A DNA stretch of 61,873 bases from DASWJS01 sp036397035 (GTDB lineage: Bacteria; Actinomycetota; AC-67), in NCBI GenBank assembly GCA_036397035.1, contig DASWJS010000033.1:1-61873 (forward strand). Reading direction: 5' to 3'. The notes under the pieces are model-generated. The model had not been told where the DNA came from. It saw only the letters and a program-made list of their open reading frames with translations, and did no database searches. Shown one piece after another: positions 24,489 through 34,286 of the stretch. A program made the position numbers and the translations under genes. Within the stretch, counting starts at the first letter, position 1; each line of letters opens with the position of its first letter.

Positions 24489-25943
24489 GTGCCGCTCACC
24501 CTTCGCACGCTCGCCGATGCATTCGACGCCGCCGCCGTCGCCGGTTCGGCCGACGTCCCGATCACGGACCTCGCCTACGACTCGCGCGCCGTGCGCCCGG
24601 GCGCGCTGTTCTTCTGCCGGCCGGGAGCGCGAGCCGACGGGCACGACTTCGCCGCCGACGCCGTCGCCGCGGGCGCCGCGGCGCTCGTCGTCGAGCGCCG
24701 GCTGCCGGATGCGGTTCCCCAAGTCCTCGTCCCCTCGACGGCCCGCGCGATGGGTCCGATGGCTTCCGCGTTCTACGGCCACCCGTCGCGCGCCTTCGAG
24801 TTGATCGCCGTCACCGGCACCAACGGCAAGACGACGACGTCGTTCATGATCGAGTCGGTCGCGCGCGCGATGGGCCGCACGTCCGGGCTGCTCGGCACGG
24901 TCGAAGGGCACATCGCGGACCGTGTCGTCACCGGGTCGCGCACGACGCCGGAGTCGGTCGACTTGCAACGCACGCTCGCCGCGATGCGCGACGCGGGCGT
25001 GCGGACGGCCGTCATGGAAGTGTCCTCGCACGGGCTCGCGCTGCACCGCGTGGACGGGACGCGCTACGCGTGCGCGGTGTTCACCAACCTGACGCAGGAC
25101 CACCTGGACGACCACGGGACGATGGAGGCCTACTTCGCCGCCAAGGCGATGCTGTTCACGCCGGCGTTCACGCCGGTCGCGGTGCTGGGGATCGACGACC
25201 CGTACGCGCGACGGCTCGCCGACATGGTGCGCGTGCCCTCCGTCGGCTTCGCGCTGGATCGCGCCGCCGACGTGCGCGCACGCTCGATCGAGGTGGCGCC
25301 GGCCGGAAGCGCCGTCGTCGCCGACGTGCGCGGGGAGCGCGTCGAGCTTCGGGTCCCGCTTCCCGGCCGCTACAACGTGACGAACGCGCTCGGGGTGCTC
25401 GCGACCGGCGCCGCGATGCGCTGGCCGATCGACCGCGTGGTGGCGGGCATTGAGTCGTTACCGGGCGTTCCCGGGCGGATGGAGCGGATCGAGGCCGGGC
25501 AGCCGTTCACCGTCCTGGTCGACTACGCCCACACGCCCGACGCGCTGGCGGGCGTCCTGCGCGCCGCGCGCGAGCTGACCGGCGACGGCGCGCGGCTGGT
25601 CGCGGTATTCGGCTGCGGCGGGGATCGCGACCGGGGCAAGCGCCCGCTCATGGGAGCGGTGGCGACCTCGCTGGCCGACCTCACCGTGATCACGTCGGAC
25701 AACCCGCGCTCGGAGGACCCGACGTCGATCATCGCCGAGATCGAGCACGGGGTCCCCGACGGCGGCGCGTACACCACCGAGCCCGACCGGCGCGCCGCGA
25801 TCGCGCAGGCGATCGCCGCGGCGCACGCGGGCGACGTCGTCGTGATCGCCGGGAAGGGTCACGAGCAGGGCCAGGAGTTCGCCGGCCGCACGATCGAGTT
25901 CGACGACCGCATGGTCGCGCGCGAGATCCTGGAGGCGCGATGA
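24489..25943 (+). CDS. murE: UDP-MurNAc-tripeptide synthetase MurE
   Basis: MurE adds the third residue of the peptidoglycan stem peptide using ATP. I choose GTG 24489 (MPLTLRTLADAF) because AGGAGG at 24473-24478 is ideally placed; the frame is open upstream to a GTG overlapping the ftsI stop. The 484-residue enzyme has the P-loop GTNGKTTT at 110-117 and the specificity motif D404-N-P-R407, which in characterised MurE enzymes selects meso-diaminopimelate. It ends in an ATGA overlap with murF. Confidence 0.96.
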   Translation: MPLTLRTLADAFDAAAVAGSADVPITDLAYDSRAVRPGALFFCRPGARADGHDFAADAVAAGAAALVVERRLPDAVPQVLVPSTARAMGPMASAFYGHPSRAFELIAVTGTNGKTTTSFMIESVARAMGRTSGLLGTVEGHIADRVVTGSRTTPESVDLQRTLAAMRDAGVRTAVMEVSSHGLALHRVDGTRYACAVFTNLTQDHLDDHGTMEAYFAAKAMLFTPAFTPVAVLGIDDPYARRLADMVRVPSVGFALDRAADVRARSIEVAPAGSAVVADVRGERVELRVPLPGRYNVTNALGVLATGAAMRWPIDRVVAGIESLPGVPGRMERIEAGQPFTVLVDYAHTPDALAGVLRAARELTGDGARLVAVFGCGGDRDRGKRPLMGAVATSLADLTVITSDNPRSEDPTSIIAEIEHGVPDGGAYTTEPDRRAAIAQAIAAAHAGDVVVIAGKGHEQGQEFAGRTIEFDDRMVAREILEAR

Positions 25944-27307
25944 TCGCGCTGACGCTGAAGGAAGTCGCCGGCGCGTGCGGCGGGCGACTGGCCGGAGCGG
26001 ATCCCGACCGGCTCGTCCGCGGGATCTCGATCGACTCGCGGACGCTCCGCGAAGGGGACCTGTTCGTCGCGCTCCGGGGCGAGCACGCCGACGGGCACCG
26101 CTTCGTCGCCGACGCGCTCGCGCGAGGCGCCGCCGCGGTGCTCGTGCGCGAGCAGCCGGAACGTGCGCGGGACGCGGTCGTCGTCGCCGATCCGCTCGCG
26201 GCGCTGGCCGGTCTGGCGCTTGCGGTGCGCGACCGGCTGCGGGCGCGCGTGATCGCGGTCACCGGCTCGTCCGGCAAGACATGCACGAAGGACTTCACGG
26301 CCGCGGCGGCGGGCACGGTCAGGCGCGTCGTGGCGAGCCGCGCGAGCCACAACAACGAGATCGGCGTGCCGCTGACCGTGTGCGCGGCCGGCGAGGAGAC
26401 CGAGGTGCTCGTCGCCGAGGTGGGGAGCCGCGGCCGAGGTCACATCGCGGCGCTCGCGCCCGTGCTGCGCCCCGACGTCGCCGTGATCACCAACGTGGGG
26501 TCGGCGCACGCCGGCATGTTCGGTTCCATCGAGGCCACGGCCGAGGCGAAGGCGGAGCTGGTGGACGCGCTCGGCCCGGAGGGCGTCGCGGTCCTGAACG
26601 GCGACGACGAACGCGTGGCGTCGATGGCGAGCCGGGCGCCGCGCGCGATCCTGTTCGGCGCGGGCCGCGACGTGCGCGCGGAGGACGTCCGCTTCGACGA
26701 CGCGGCGCGGGCGCGCTTCACGCTCGTGACGCCGTGGGGCAGCGCGCCGGTGGCGTTGCGACTGCCGGGCGCGCACATGGTGGCCAACGCGCTCGCAGCG
26801 GCGGCGGCCGCGCACGAGGCCGGCGCCGGCGTCGAGGACGCGGCCCGCGGGCTCTCCGAGGCGACCGGGCCCGCGGGGCGGATGCAGGTCCGCGAGATCG
26901 GATCGCGGCGCGTCATCGACGACGCGTACAACGCCAACCCGGAGTCGACGGCCGCCGCGCTGAAGGCGCTGGTGTCGATGGCCGGCGGCCGTCCGACCTG
27001 GGCGGTCCTGGGTCACATGGCCGAGCTGGGCCAGGAGAGCATGGACGCGCACGACCGCATCGGGCGCCTCGTCGTGCGGCTCGGCGTCGCGCACCTCGTC
27101 ACCGTGGGAGAGGAAGCGCGCGCGATGCACGAGGCGGCGCGGCTGGAGGGGTTCTTCGACCCGGGCGAGGCGCTGTTCGCCGCGGGCGTCGAGGAGGCGA
27201 TCGAGCTGCTGCGGACCCGCGCCGAGGCCGATGCGATCGTGCTGGTGAAGGCCTCGCGCGCGGCGGGGCTCGATCGTCTGGTGCGGGCGCTGGAGGAGCA
27301 GGCGTGA
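25940..27307 (+). CDS. murF: UDP-MurNAc-tripeptide--D-Ala-D-Ala ligase MurF
   Basis: MurF attaches the D-Ala-D-Ala dipeptide to the UDP-MurNAc-tripeptide, the last cytoplasmic step of stem-peptide synthesis. The 455-residue product has the N-terminal SIDSRTLREGDLFVAL block shared with MurE, the P-loop TGSSGKTCTKDF, and later DDAYNANPEST. Length is typical. It overlaps murE and mraY by four bases each. No ddl is found in this window, so the D-Ala-D-Ala supplier lies elsewhere. Confidence 0.95.
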   Translation: MIALTLKEVAGACGGRLAGADPDRLVRGISIDSRTLREGDLFVALRGEHADGHRFVADALARGAAAVLVREQPERARDAVVVADPLAALAGLALAVRDRLRARVIAVTGSSGKTCTKDFTAAAAGTVRRVVASRASHNNEIGVPLTVCAAGEETEVLVAEVGSRGRGHIAALAPVLRPDVAVITNVGSAHAGMFGSIEATAEAKAELVDALGPEGVAVLNGDDERVASMASRAPRAILFGAGRDVRAEDVRFDDAARARFTLVTPWGSAPVALRLPGAHMVANALAAAAAAHEAGAGVEDAARGLSEATGPAGRMQVREIGSRRVIDDAYNANPESTAAALKALVSMAGGRPTWAVLGHMAELGQESMDAHDRIGRLVVRLGVAHLVTVGEEARAMHEAARLEGFFDPGEALFAAGVEEAIELLRTRAEADAIVLVKASRAAGLDRLVRALEEQA

Positions 27308-28362
27308 AGACGGTCCTGTTCGCCGCGAGCGCCGCCCTGCTGGTGTCGATCGGCATGACGCCCTTCGTCATCTCGGCGTTCAAGCGGCTCGGGTTCGGGC
27401 AGTTGCTGCGGGAGGACTGGGGCGACTTCGGCCACCACGAGCAGAAGCGCGGGACCCCGACCATGGGCGGGGTCGTGATCATCACCGCGATGATTGCCGG
27501 CTACCTCGTCGCGCACACGTCCGGCAGCGAGCTGGGGTGGACGGGGTCGCTGATCCTGATGGCGATGGTCGGGATGGGCGCCGTCGGCTTCGCCGACGAC
27601 TACCTGAAGATCAGCCGGCAGCGCAGCTTGGGGCTGAGCAAGACGGCCAAGACGATCGGCCAGGCGCTCGTCGCCGTGGCGTTCGCGATCATGATCGACC
27701 GCGCGGCCGGCGCAGGCTCCTTCGTGTCTTTCGTGCGCGAGACGGCGCTGGACCTCGGACCGTTCTTCGTCGTGTGGGTCTTCCTGATGATGGCCGCGAC
27801 GACCAACGGCGTGAACCTCACCGACGGCCTCGACGGGCTCGCGGCGGGCTCGAGCGCGCTGGTGTTCACCGGCTACATCTTCATCGCGTTTTGGCAGTTC
27901 CGTCACGGATCGACGACGTGCGACATCGCGCCCGGGTGCTACCCGACCGTGCGCGACCCGCTCGACCTTGCCGTCGTCGCGGCCGCCGGGCTCGGCGCCT
28001 GCGCGGGCTTCCTGTGGTGGAACGCAGCGCCGGCGCGGATCTTCATGGGCGACACCGGCTCCTTCGCGCTCGGCGGCGGACTGGCGGGGCTCGCGATCAC
28101 CACCAACACGCAACTGCTCCTGATCGTGCTGGGCGGGCTCTTCGTGCTGGAGACCGTGTCGGTGATCCTGCAAGTGATCGCGTTCCGCGGCTTCAAGACG
28201 CGGGTGTTCCGGATGGCGCCGCTGCACCATCACTTCGAGCTGGGCGGCTGGCCGGAGTTCACGGTGATCGTGCGCTTCTGGATCATCGCGGGCCTGGGCG
28301 CGGCGCTCGGTTTGGGACTGTTCTATGCCGAGTTCCTCTCCCGCGGGGGAGGCGGGCTGTGA
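27304..28362 (+). CDS. mraY: Phospho-MurNAc-pentapeptide translocase MraY
   Basis: MraY transfers phospho-MurNAc-pentapeptide to undecaprenyl phosphate, making lipid I at the inner membrane face. The 352-residue polytopic protein (about ten membrane segments) has the catalytic D98-D99 in GFADDYLK, N171-LTDGLDGLA, and the histidine motif PLHHHFE near residue 305. The GTG start overlaps the murF stop. A short Cys-containing insert (about 205-220) lies in an extracytoplasmic loop. Confidence 0.96.
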   Translation: MKTVLFAASAALLVSIGMTPFVISAFKRLGFGQLLREDWGDFGHHEQKRGTPTMGGVVIITAMIAGYLVAHTSGSELGWTGSLILMAMVGMGAVGFADDYLKISRQRSLGLSKTAKTIGQALVAVAFAIMIDRAAGAGSFVSFVRETALDLGPFFVVWVFLMMAATTNGVNLTDGLDGLAAGSSALVFTGYIFIAFWQFRHGSTTCDIAPGCYPTVRDPLDLAVVAAAGLGACAGFLWWNAAPARIFMGDTGSFALGGGLAGLAITTNTQLLLIVLGGLFVLETVSVILQVIAFRGFKTRVFRMAPLHHHFELGGWPEFTVIVRFWIIAGLGAALGLGLFYAEFLSRGGGGL

Positions 28363-29678
28363 GGCTGGAAGGCGCGCGCGTCACCGTGCTCGGCCTCGCC
28401 CGCACGGGAGCCGCCGCGGCGCGCGCGCTGATCGAGCGCGGCGCCGAGGTGACCGTGCTCGACGCCGCCGACGGGCCCGGCCAGCGTTCGCGCGCCGCCG
28501 AGCTGGCGGCGCGCACGATCCTCGGCCGCTCGGTCGCCGCCGACGTCGCCGGCGCCGACCTCGTCGTCGCCAGCCCCGGCGTGCCGTGGGCTTCGGGCTG
28601 GATCGCGGCGGCCCTTTCCGACGGGATCCCGGTCTGGAGCGAGATCGAGCTTGCCTACCGGCTCGGCGTCGAGCCGGTCGCCGCGATCACGGGCACGAAC
28701 GGCAAGACGACGACCGTCGAGATGGTCGCGGCCTGTCTCCGCGCCGCCGGCACCGACGCGGTCGCGGCGGGGAACATCGGCTCGCCGCTGATCGACGCGC
28801 CGCCGGGCGCGGCGGTCGTTGCGGAGGTGTCGAGCTTCCAGCTCCAAGCGATCCATCGCTTCCACGCCCCGGTGGCGTGCCTGCTGAACGTGGCCTCCGA
28901 CCACCTGGACTGGCACGGCTCGCTCGAGGCCTACGGCGCCGCGAAGCGCAAGCTGTTCGAGAACCAGCGAGCCGGCGACGTGGCCGTCGTGCTCGACGAT
29001 CCCGCGTGCCTCCGGCTCGTCGACGGGCCCGGGACCATGCGCCGGTTCGGCGCCGGAGAGCCGCCGCCGGGCGGCGCGGGCGTGCGCGAGGGGTGGATCG
29101 TGGTGCCCGAGGGACGCGTGTGCGAGGTCGCTTCGCTGCGGGGCGCCGGACACGCGTTCCTCGCCGACGCGGTCGCGGCCGCGGCCGTCGCATGCGCGAC
29201 CGGCGCGCCGCCGGAGGCGGCCGGGGAGGGCCTTGCCGGCTACGTCCCCGGCCCGCACAAGCAGGAATTCGTCGCCGAGATCGACGGCGTCGCCTACGTC
29301 AACGACTCCAAGGCGACGGACCCGCACGCGACGCTGGCCGCGCTCCGGGGGCGCGCGGACGTCGTGCTGATCGCGGGCGGGCGCAACAAGGGCGTCGATC
29401 TCGGCGAGCTGCGCGAGGGCGTGCCGAGCCTGCGCCACGTCGTGGCGTTCGGCGAGGCCGCGCCGGAGGTGCGCGACGCGTTCGCCTCCACGGCGGTGGG
29501 CGTCACCGTCACCGCGTCGCTCGACGACGCGGTGGAGGCCGCCGCGGACCGAGCCGTGCGCGGCGGCACCGTCCTGCTGTCGCCCGCGTGCGCGTCCTGG
29601 GACGCGTTCACCGGGTACGAGGCGCGCGGGGAGGCGTTTCGATCGGCCGTGAAGCGACTGGAAGGGAGGATGCGATGA
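28359..29678 (+). CDS. murD: UDP-MurNAc-L-Ala--D-Glu ligase MurD
   Basis: MurD adds D-glutamate to UDP-MurNAc-L-alanine with ATP. The 439-residue product has an N-terminal nucleotide-binding domain (VTVLGLARTGAAAARAL), the ATP loop ITGTNGKTTTVEM near residue 111, VASDHLDWHGS and a C-terminal VLLSPACASWDAF. Start and stop overlap mraY and ftsW. Length is at the usual value. Confidence 0.96.
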   Translation: MRLEGARVTVLGLARTGAAAARALIERGAEVTVLDAADGPGQRSRAAELAARTILGRSVAADVAGADLVVASPGVPWASGWIAAALSDGIPVWSEIELAYRLGVEPVAAITGTNGKTTTVEMVAACLRAAGTDAVAAGNIGSPLIDAPPGAAVVAEVSSFQLQAIHRFHAPVACLLNVASDHLDWHGSLEAYGAAKRKLFENQRAGDVAVVLDDPACLRLVDGPGTMRRFGAGEPPPGGAGVREGWIVVPEGRVCEVASLRGAGHAFLADAVAAAAVACATGAPPEAAGEGLAGYVPGPHKQEFVAEIDGVAYVNDSKATDPHATLAALRGRADVVLIAGGRNKGVDLGELREGVPSLRHVVAFGEAAPEVRDAFASTAVGVTVTASLDDAVEAAADRAVRGGTVLLSPACASWDAFTGYEARGEAFRSAVKRLEGRMR

Positions 29679-30871
29679 CGGTCGTGCAGATCGCACGCGC
29701 GCCGGTGGGCGCGTTCACACGCTGGCGCGCGACCCGCACGCCGGCTCGACGCGCGCTGTCGTCCGGCGGGCTGTTCCTCGCCGTCGGCACGACGATCCTG
29801 CTGGGCGTCGGCCTGGTGATGATCCTGTCCGCGTCCTGGGTCTCCGCCTACATCAGCTCGGGGTCGTCGTTCGTGTTCTTCGCCCGGCAGGCGGTCTGGG
29901 TGTTGATCGGCCTGGCGGCGATGATGGTGACCTCGCACGTCGACTACCGCCGGTGGCGCGCGCTCTCCTACGGGCTCCTCGCCCTGACGATCGCCGGGCT
30001 CGTGCTCGTGCTCATCCCGGGGATCGGCGTCCGGGTCGGCGGCTCCAGCAGGTGGCTGGTGCTCGGCCCGATGCGCTTCCAGCCCTCGGAGATGGCCAAG
30101 CTCGCGTTGCTGCTGACGGGCGCCGACCTGTGCGTGCGCAAGGGGCGGCGGCTGCGCACCTACAAGGACGTGCTGGTGCCCTACGGGATCATCGCCGGGA
30201 TCGTCGGCGCGCTCGTGATGGCGCAACCCGACCTCGGCACGACGATCATCCTCGGCGGCATCACCGGCGCGGTGCTGTTCGTCGGCGGGGTCCGCTTGCG
30301 GATCCTGTCGGGGTTCGGGCTCACGGGCCTCGGGGCCGGCGCGATGCTGGCGATGTCGGCCGGGTACCGGCGCGCGCGCATCGCATCCTTCGCCGACCCG
30401 TTCAGCGACCCGCTGAACGCCGGCTATCAGGCCGTGCAATCGCAGATCGCGCTCGGCTCGGGCGGTCTGTTCGGCGTGGGGCTCGGCGCCGGACGCCAGA
30501 AGTGGCTCTACGTGCCCAACGCCCACACCGACTTCATCTTCTCGATCATCGGTGAGGAGGTGGGCCTCATCGGGACCTTCGGCGTCATCGCCCTGTTCGT
30601 GTTGGTCGCCTATGCGGGCGTTCGCATCGCGCAGCGGGCCCCCGACGCCTTCGGCCGGATCGTCGCGGGCGGAGCGACGGCGTGGATCGCGGGGCAGGCC
30701 GTCATCAACATGGGCGCGGTCACGGGTCTGATGCCGATCACCGGCGTCCCGCTGCCGCTGGTGTCCTTCGGCGGGTCCTCGCTGCTGTTCACGCTGATCG
30801 CGATCGGCATCCTGCTGAACATCGCGAGGCAAGAGCCGCCGGGGCCGGTTCCGCTCGACCCGCGGTCGTGA
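29675..30871 (+). CDS. ftsW: Septal peptidoglycan glycosyltransferase FtsW
   Basis: FtsW is a SEDS-family polymerase that builds septal glycan strands from lipid II with FtsI. The 398-residue protein has about ten membrane segments after a basic N-terminus. It carries GSSRWLVLGPMRFQPSEMAKLAL, MAQPDLGTT and the C-terminal TGVPLPLVSFGGSSLLF, which hold the conserved SEDS residues. AAGGGAGG precedes ATG 29675. Placement between murD and murG is normal for dcw clusters; RodA-type function is less likely here. Confidence 0.95.
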   Translation: MTVVQIARAPVGAFTRWRATRTPARRALSSGGLFLAVGTTILLGVGLVMILSASWVSAYISSGSSFVFFARQAVWVLIGLAAMMVTSHVDYRRWRALSYGLLALTIAGLVLVLIPGIGVRVGGSSRWLVLGPMRFQPSEMAKLALLLTGADLCVRKGRRLRTYKDVLVPYGIIAGIVGALVMAQPDLGTTIILGGITGAVLFVGGVRLRILSGFGLTGLGAGAMLAMSAGYRRARIASFADPFSDPLNAGYQAVQSQIALGSGGLFGVGLGAGRQKWLYVPNAHTDFIFSIIGEEVGLIGTFGVIALFVLVAYAGVRIAQRAPDAFGRIVAGGATAWIAGQAVINMGAVTGLMPITGVPLPLVSFGGSSLLFTLIAIGILLNIARQEPPGPVPLDPRS

Positions 30872-31956
30872 GCGTCTCGGTCGTGATCGCGGCGGGCGGG
30901 ACGGGCGGCCACGTCCTGCCGGGCCTTGCGGTCGCCGACGAGGTTCGCGCGATGCGACCCGACGCCCGCGTGAGCTTCGTCGGGGTCGAGCGTGGCGAGC
31001 GGGCGATGGTCCCCACGGGCTACGGGTTCCATTCGACGGCGGCGCGTCCCTTCGACGGCGGCGCGCAGGCGGCGCGCGCGGCAGGCGCTCTGGTCGTGGC
31101 GACGGCGCAGGCGCGCCGGATCCTTCGCGACGAGCGCGCGTCCGTCGTGCTGGGCATGGGCGGCTACCCGAGCATCCCGGCCGTCATCGCCGCGCGGACG
31201 TCGCGGGTGCCGGCGCTCGTCCACGAGGCGAACGCGGTCCCGGGCCTTGCGAACAAGCTGTGCGCGCGCTTCACCCCGAACGTCGCGGCGGCCTTTCCCG
31301 GGACCTCGATCGCCGGCCGGGCGGCCCGCACGGTCGGGATGCCGCTGCGCGCCTCGATCCTCGAGCTGGACCGGGAGGCAGCTCGCCGCGAGGCGAACGC
31401 GGCGTACAACCTCGACCCCGGGCGCACGACGATCCTGGCGTTCGGCGGGAGCCTCGGCGCGGCGCGGCTCAACGAGGCGGTCGCGCGCCTCGTCCACGAG
31501 TGGCGCGACCGGACCGACGTGCAGGTCCTGTGGGGAACCGGGCGCGATCACGAAGCGGCCGCGCGCGCGCGCCTGCCGGACGGGGCGCTCGTCGTCCGGT
31601 GCCTCGGGTTCCTGGAGCGGATGGACCTTGCCTACGCGGCGGCCGACCTCGTGGTCGCGCGGGCGGGCGCTTCGACCGTGTTCGAGCTTGCCGCGGTCGG
31701 ACTGCCCTCGATCCTGGTGCCGCTGCCCGTCGCCCGCGCGCGCGAGCAAGACGCCAACGCCGCCGCGCTCGTTCGCCTCGGGGCGGCGCGGGTGATCTCC
31801 GACGAGCGGATCGTCGAGCGGCTCGCGCGCGAGGCGGACGAGCTGAACGGCGATCCGCTCGCGCGCGAGGCGATGAGCGCGGCCGCGACGCGGCTCGCGC
31901 GCCCCGGCGCCGCGCGCGCGCTGGCGTCCTGGACGCTGGAGCTTGCCGGTGCCTGA
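30868..31956 (+). CDS. murG: Lipid II synthase MurG (GlcNAc transferase)
   Basis: MurG transfers GlcNAc from UDP-GlcNAc to lipid I on the cytoplasmic membrane face. The 362-residue GT-B enzyme starts with VVIAAGGTGGHVLPGLAVA, the lipid-binding glycine loop. It has GMGGYPSIPAVI, VHEANAVPG and the C-terminal ARAGASTVFELAAVGLPSI that binds UDP-GlcNAc. The GTG overlaps the ftsW stop. The last residues overlap the murC start. Confidence 0.95.
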   Translation: MSVSVVIAAGGTGGHVLPGLAVADEVRAMRPDARVSFVGVERGERAMVPTGYGFHSTAARPFDGGAQAARAAGALVVATAQARRILRDERASVVLGMGGYPSIPAVIAARTSRVPALVHEANAVPGLANKLCARFTPNVAAAFPGTSIAGRAARTVGMPLRASILELDREAARREANAAYNLDPGRTTILAFGGSLGAARLNEAVARLVHEWRDRTDVQVLWGTGRDHEAAARARLPDGALVVRCLGFLERMDLAYAAADLVVARAGASTVFELAAVGLPSILVPLPVARAREQDANAAALVRLGAARVISDERIVERLAREADELNGDPLAREAMSAAATRLARPGAARALASWTLELAGA

Positions 31957-33361
31957 CCGGGGCGGCGCACCGCGCGCGACGCCGGGCGGCGTCGAGGACT
32001 TGGCGCCGGTGCACTTCGTGGGCGTCGGCGGCGTCGGGATGAGCGCGCTTGCGAGCATCCTGCTCGACCGGGGCCTCGCGGTGAGCGGCTCGGACGTGCG
32101 GGACTCCGCCGTCCTGCATGCGCTGCGCGCGCGGGGAGCGCACGTCGCCACCGGCCACGCGCAGGCAAACGTCGGCGCCGCGCGCACGCTGGTCGTGTCC
32201 ACCGCGATTCGCCCGGGCAACCCCGAGGTGCGGGCCGCGCAGTCTCGCGGGATCCCGGTCCTTCACCGGGCGCAGGTGCTGGCCGCGCTGATGCGCGAAG
32301 CCAGGGGCATCGCCGTGACCGGGACGCACGGCAAGACCACGACGACGTCGATGACGGCGCTGCTGCTCCAGCGAGCGGACCTGGACCCGACGTTCGTGAT
32401 CGGCGGCAACGTGAACGAGCGCGGCACGAACGCGCACCGGGGGTCGGGGGAGTGGCTGGTCGCGGAGGCCGACGAGAGCGACGGCTCGTTCCTGTGGCTC
32501 GCGCCCGAGATCGCGGTGATCACCAATGTCGAGCGCGAGCACGTCGACCATTACGCGAACGAGGAGGAGATTCGCGCGACGTTTCTCGCCTTCGCCGCTC
32601 AGGTCGTGCCGGACGGAGTCGTGATCGCGAGCGCCGAGGACCCCGGAACGGTCTGGCTGCGGGAGCGGCTCGAGCGCCCGGTCGTCACGTTCGGTCTGCG
32701 CGCCGGCGACTGGACGGCCGAACGCACGCCGACGCCGGGCGGGCAGGTCCTCGCCGTGCGATACCGCGACACGGCGTTGGGGGACGTGCCGCTTGCCATG
32801 CCCGGCGCCCACAACGCCGTGAACGCCCTCGCGGCGCTGGCGGCCGCCGACGCGGCCGGCATCGCATTCGACACGGTGGCCGGCGCGCTGGCGGAGTTCC
32901 GCGGGCCCGAGCGCCGCTTCCAGACCAAAGGAGAGGTCGCGGGGATCACCGTGATCGACGACTACTCCCATCACCCCACCGAGGTGCGCGCCGCGCTGGC
33001 GACGGCGCGCGAGTCCGGGCGGCGCGTGATCGCCGTCTTCCAGCCGCACTTGTACTCGCGCACGGCTGCCTTCGCGGGCGAACTGGGCGCGGCGCTCAGC
33101 GAGGCCGACCTGTCGGTCGTGACCGACGTCTACGGCGCGCGCGAGGACCCGGTCCCGGGCGTCAGCGGGAAGCTCGTCGCCGACGGCGTGATCGCGGCCG
33201 CGCCGCGCTCGCGCGTGGCCTACCTCCCGCGCCGTGGCGACATCGTCCCGTTCGTGGCCGTGCGCGCTCGTCCCGGCGACCTGGTGCTGACGATCGGCGC
33301 GGGCGACGTGACGATGCTCGGTGAGGAGATCGTTCGCGCGTTGCGGGAGCGGCATGGCTGA
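31949..33361 (+). CDS. murC: UDP-MurNAc--L-alanine ligase MurC
   Basis: MurC adds L-alanine, the first residue, to UDP-MurNAc. I start at GTG 31949, seven bases after a GGAG inside murG, giving 470 residues; a TTG six bases upstream is also possible. Motifs are HFVGVGGVGMSALA (nucleotide binding), VTGTHGKTTTTSM (ATP loop), EADESDGSF and DDYSHHPTEV. Order in the operon is murC-murB-ftsQ. Confidence 0.95.
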   Translation: MPDRGGAPRATPGGVEDLAPVHFVGVGGVGMSALASILLDRGLAVSGSDVRDSAVLHALRARGAHVATGHAQANVGAARTLVVSTAIRPGNPEVRAAQSRGIPVLHRAQVLAALMREARGIAVTGTHGKTTTTSMTALLLQRADLDPTFVIGGNVNERGTNAHRGSGEWLVAEADESDGSFLWLAPEIAVITNVEREHVDHYANEEEIRATFLAFAAQVVPDGVVIASAEDPGTVWLRERLERPVVTFGLRAGDWTAERTPTPGGQVLAVRYRDTALGDVPLAMPGAHNAVNALAALAAADAAGIAFDTVAGALAEFRGPERRFQTKGEVAGITVIDDYSHHPTEVRAALATARESGRRVIAVFQPHLYSRTAAFAGELGAALSEADLSVVTDVYGAREDPVPGVSGKLVADGVIAAAPRSRVAYLPRRGDIVPFVAVRARPGDLVLTIGAGDVTMLGEEIVRALRERHG

Positions 33362-34286
33362 GCCGCTGGCGGCCGCGGAGGCGATCCTGCTTGGCCGGGC
33401 GCACGGTCCGGTGACGCGCGGCGGCGCGATGGCCCCACTGACCTCCTACCGGATCGGAGGACCGGCTGGTCTGCTGTTCGAGCCGAGCGCCGGCGCGGAC
33501 CTCGACGCGCTCGCCGAGGCCGTCGCGTCGACCGCGCTGCCGGTGCTGATCGTCGGCCGGGGCTCCAACATGCTGGTGAGCGACCGGGGCTTCCCGGGAA
33601 TCGCCGTGCGGCTCGGCGCGGGCTTCCGCTGGGCACGCGTTGAGGGGAGCGCGTTGCTGTCCGGGGCGGCCATGCCGCTCCCGGCCCTGTCGTCGCTGGC
33701 GATGCGCGGATCCCTCGCCGGGCTCGAGTTCGCGGTCGCGATCCCGGCGAGCCTCGGCGGAGCCGTGCGCATGAACGCCGGCGCGCACGGGCGCGAGATG
33801 CGCGACGTCGTGGAGCGGGTCACCGTCTTCGACGTCGGCCGGTCGGCGAGCGAGGAAGTCGAAGCGTCCGCCGTCGGGTTCGCCTATCGCGAGACCGCGC
33901 TGCCGGCAGGCGCGATCGTGACCGCCGCGCGGCTCGGCCTTCGTTCCGGCGAGCACGATGCGATCGTCGCGGGAATGAACGAGGCGAAGGAATGGCGCCG
34001 GCGCACGCAGCCGCTGAACCTTCCCAACGGGGGCAGCGTCTTCCGCAATCCCGGCGTGGAAGCGGCCGGGAGCATCATCGAGCGCGTCTGCGGCAAGGGG
34101 ATGCGCGTCGGCGGCGCGCGCATCTCGGAGGTCCACGCGAACTTCATCGTGACAGAGCCGGGCGCGCGCGCCGATCACGTCTATTCCCTGATGCGCCGGA
34201 TCCAGCGGATGGTGGCCGAAGATACGGGCATCGATCTGCAGCCGGAGCTGAAGCTGATGGGGGAGTTCGAGGAGGTGGACGGGTGA
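33354..34286 (+). CDS. murB: UDP-N-acetylenolpyruvoylglucosamine reductase MurB
   Basis: MurB is the FAD enzyme that reduces enolpyruvyl-UDP-GlcNAc to UDP-MurNAc with NADPH. The 310-residue product has the N-terminal PLTSYRIGGPA, the FAD-binding VLIVGRGSNMLVSDRGF, IPASLGGAVRMNAGAHG, the catalytic serine in NGGSVFRNP and the glutamate in ISEVHANFIV. This is the shorter type II form. It overlaps murC by 8 nt and ftsQ by 4 nt. Carriage inside the dcw cluster differs from Mycobacterium, where murB is elsewhere. Confidence 0.95.
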   Translation: MAEPLAAAEAILLGRAHGPVTRGGAMAPLTSYRIGGPAGLLFEPSAGADLDALAEAVASTALPVLIVGRGSNMLVSDRGFPGIAVRLGAGFRWARVEGSALLSGAAMPLPALSSLAMRGSLAGLEFAVAIPASLGGAVRMNAGAHGREMRDVVERVTVFDVGRSASEEVEASAVGFAYRETALPAGAIVTAARLGLRSGEHDAIVAGMNEAKEWRRRTQPLNLPNGGSVFRNPGVEAAGSIIERVCGKGMRVGGARISEVHANFIVTEPGARADHVYSLMRRIQRMVAEDTGIDLQPELKLMGEFEEVDG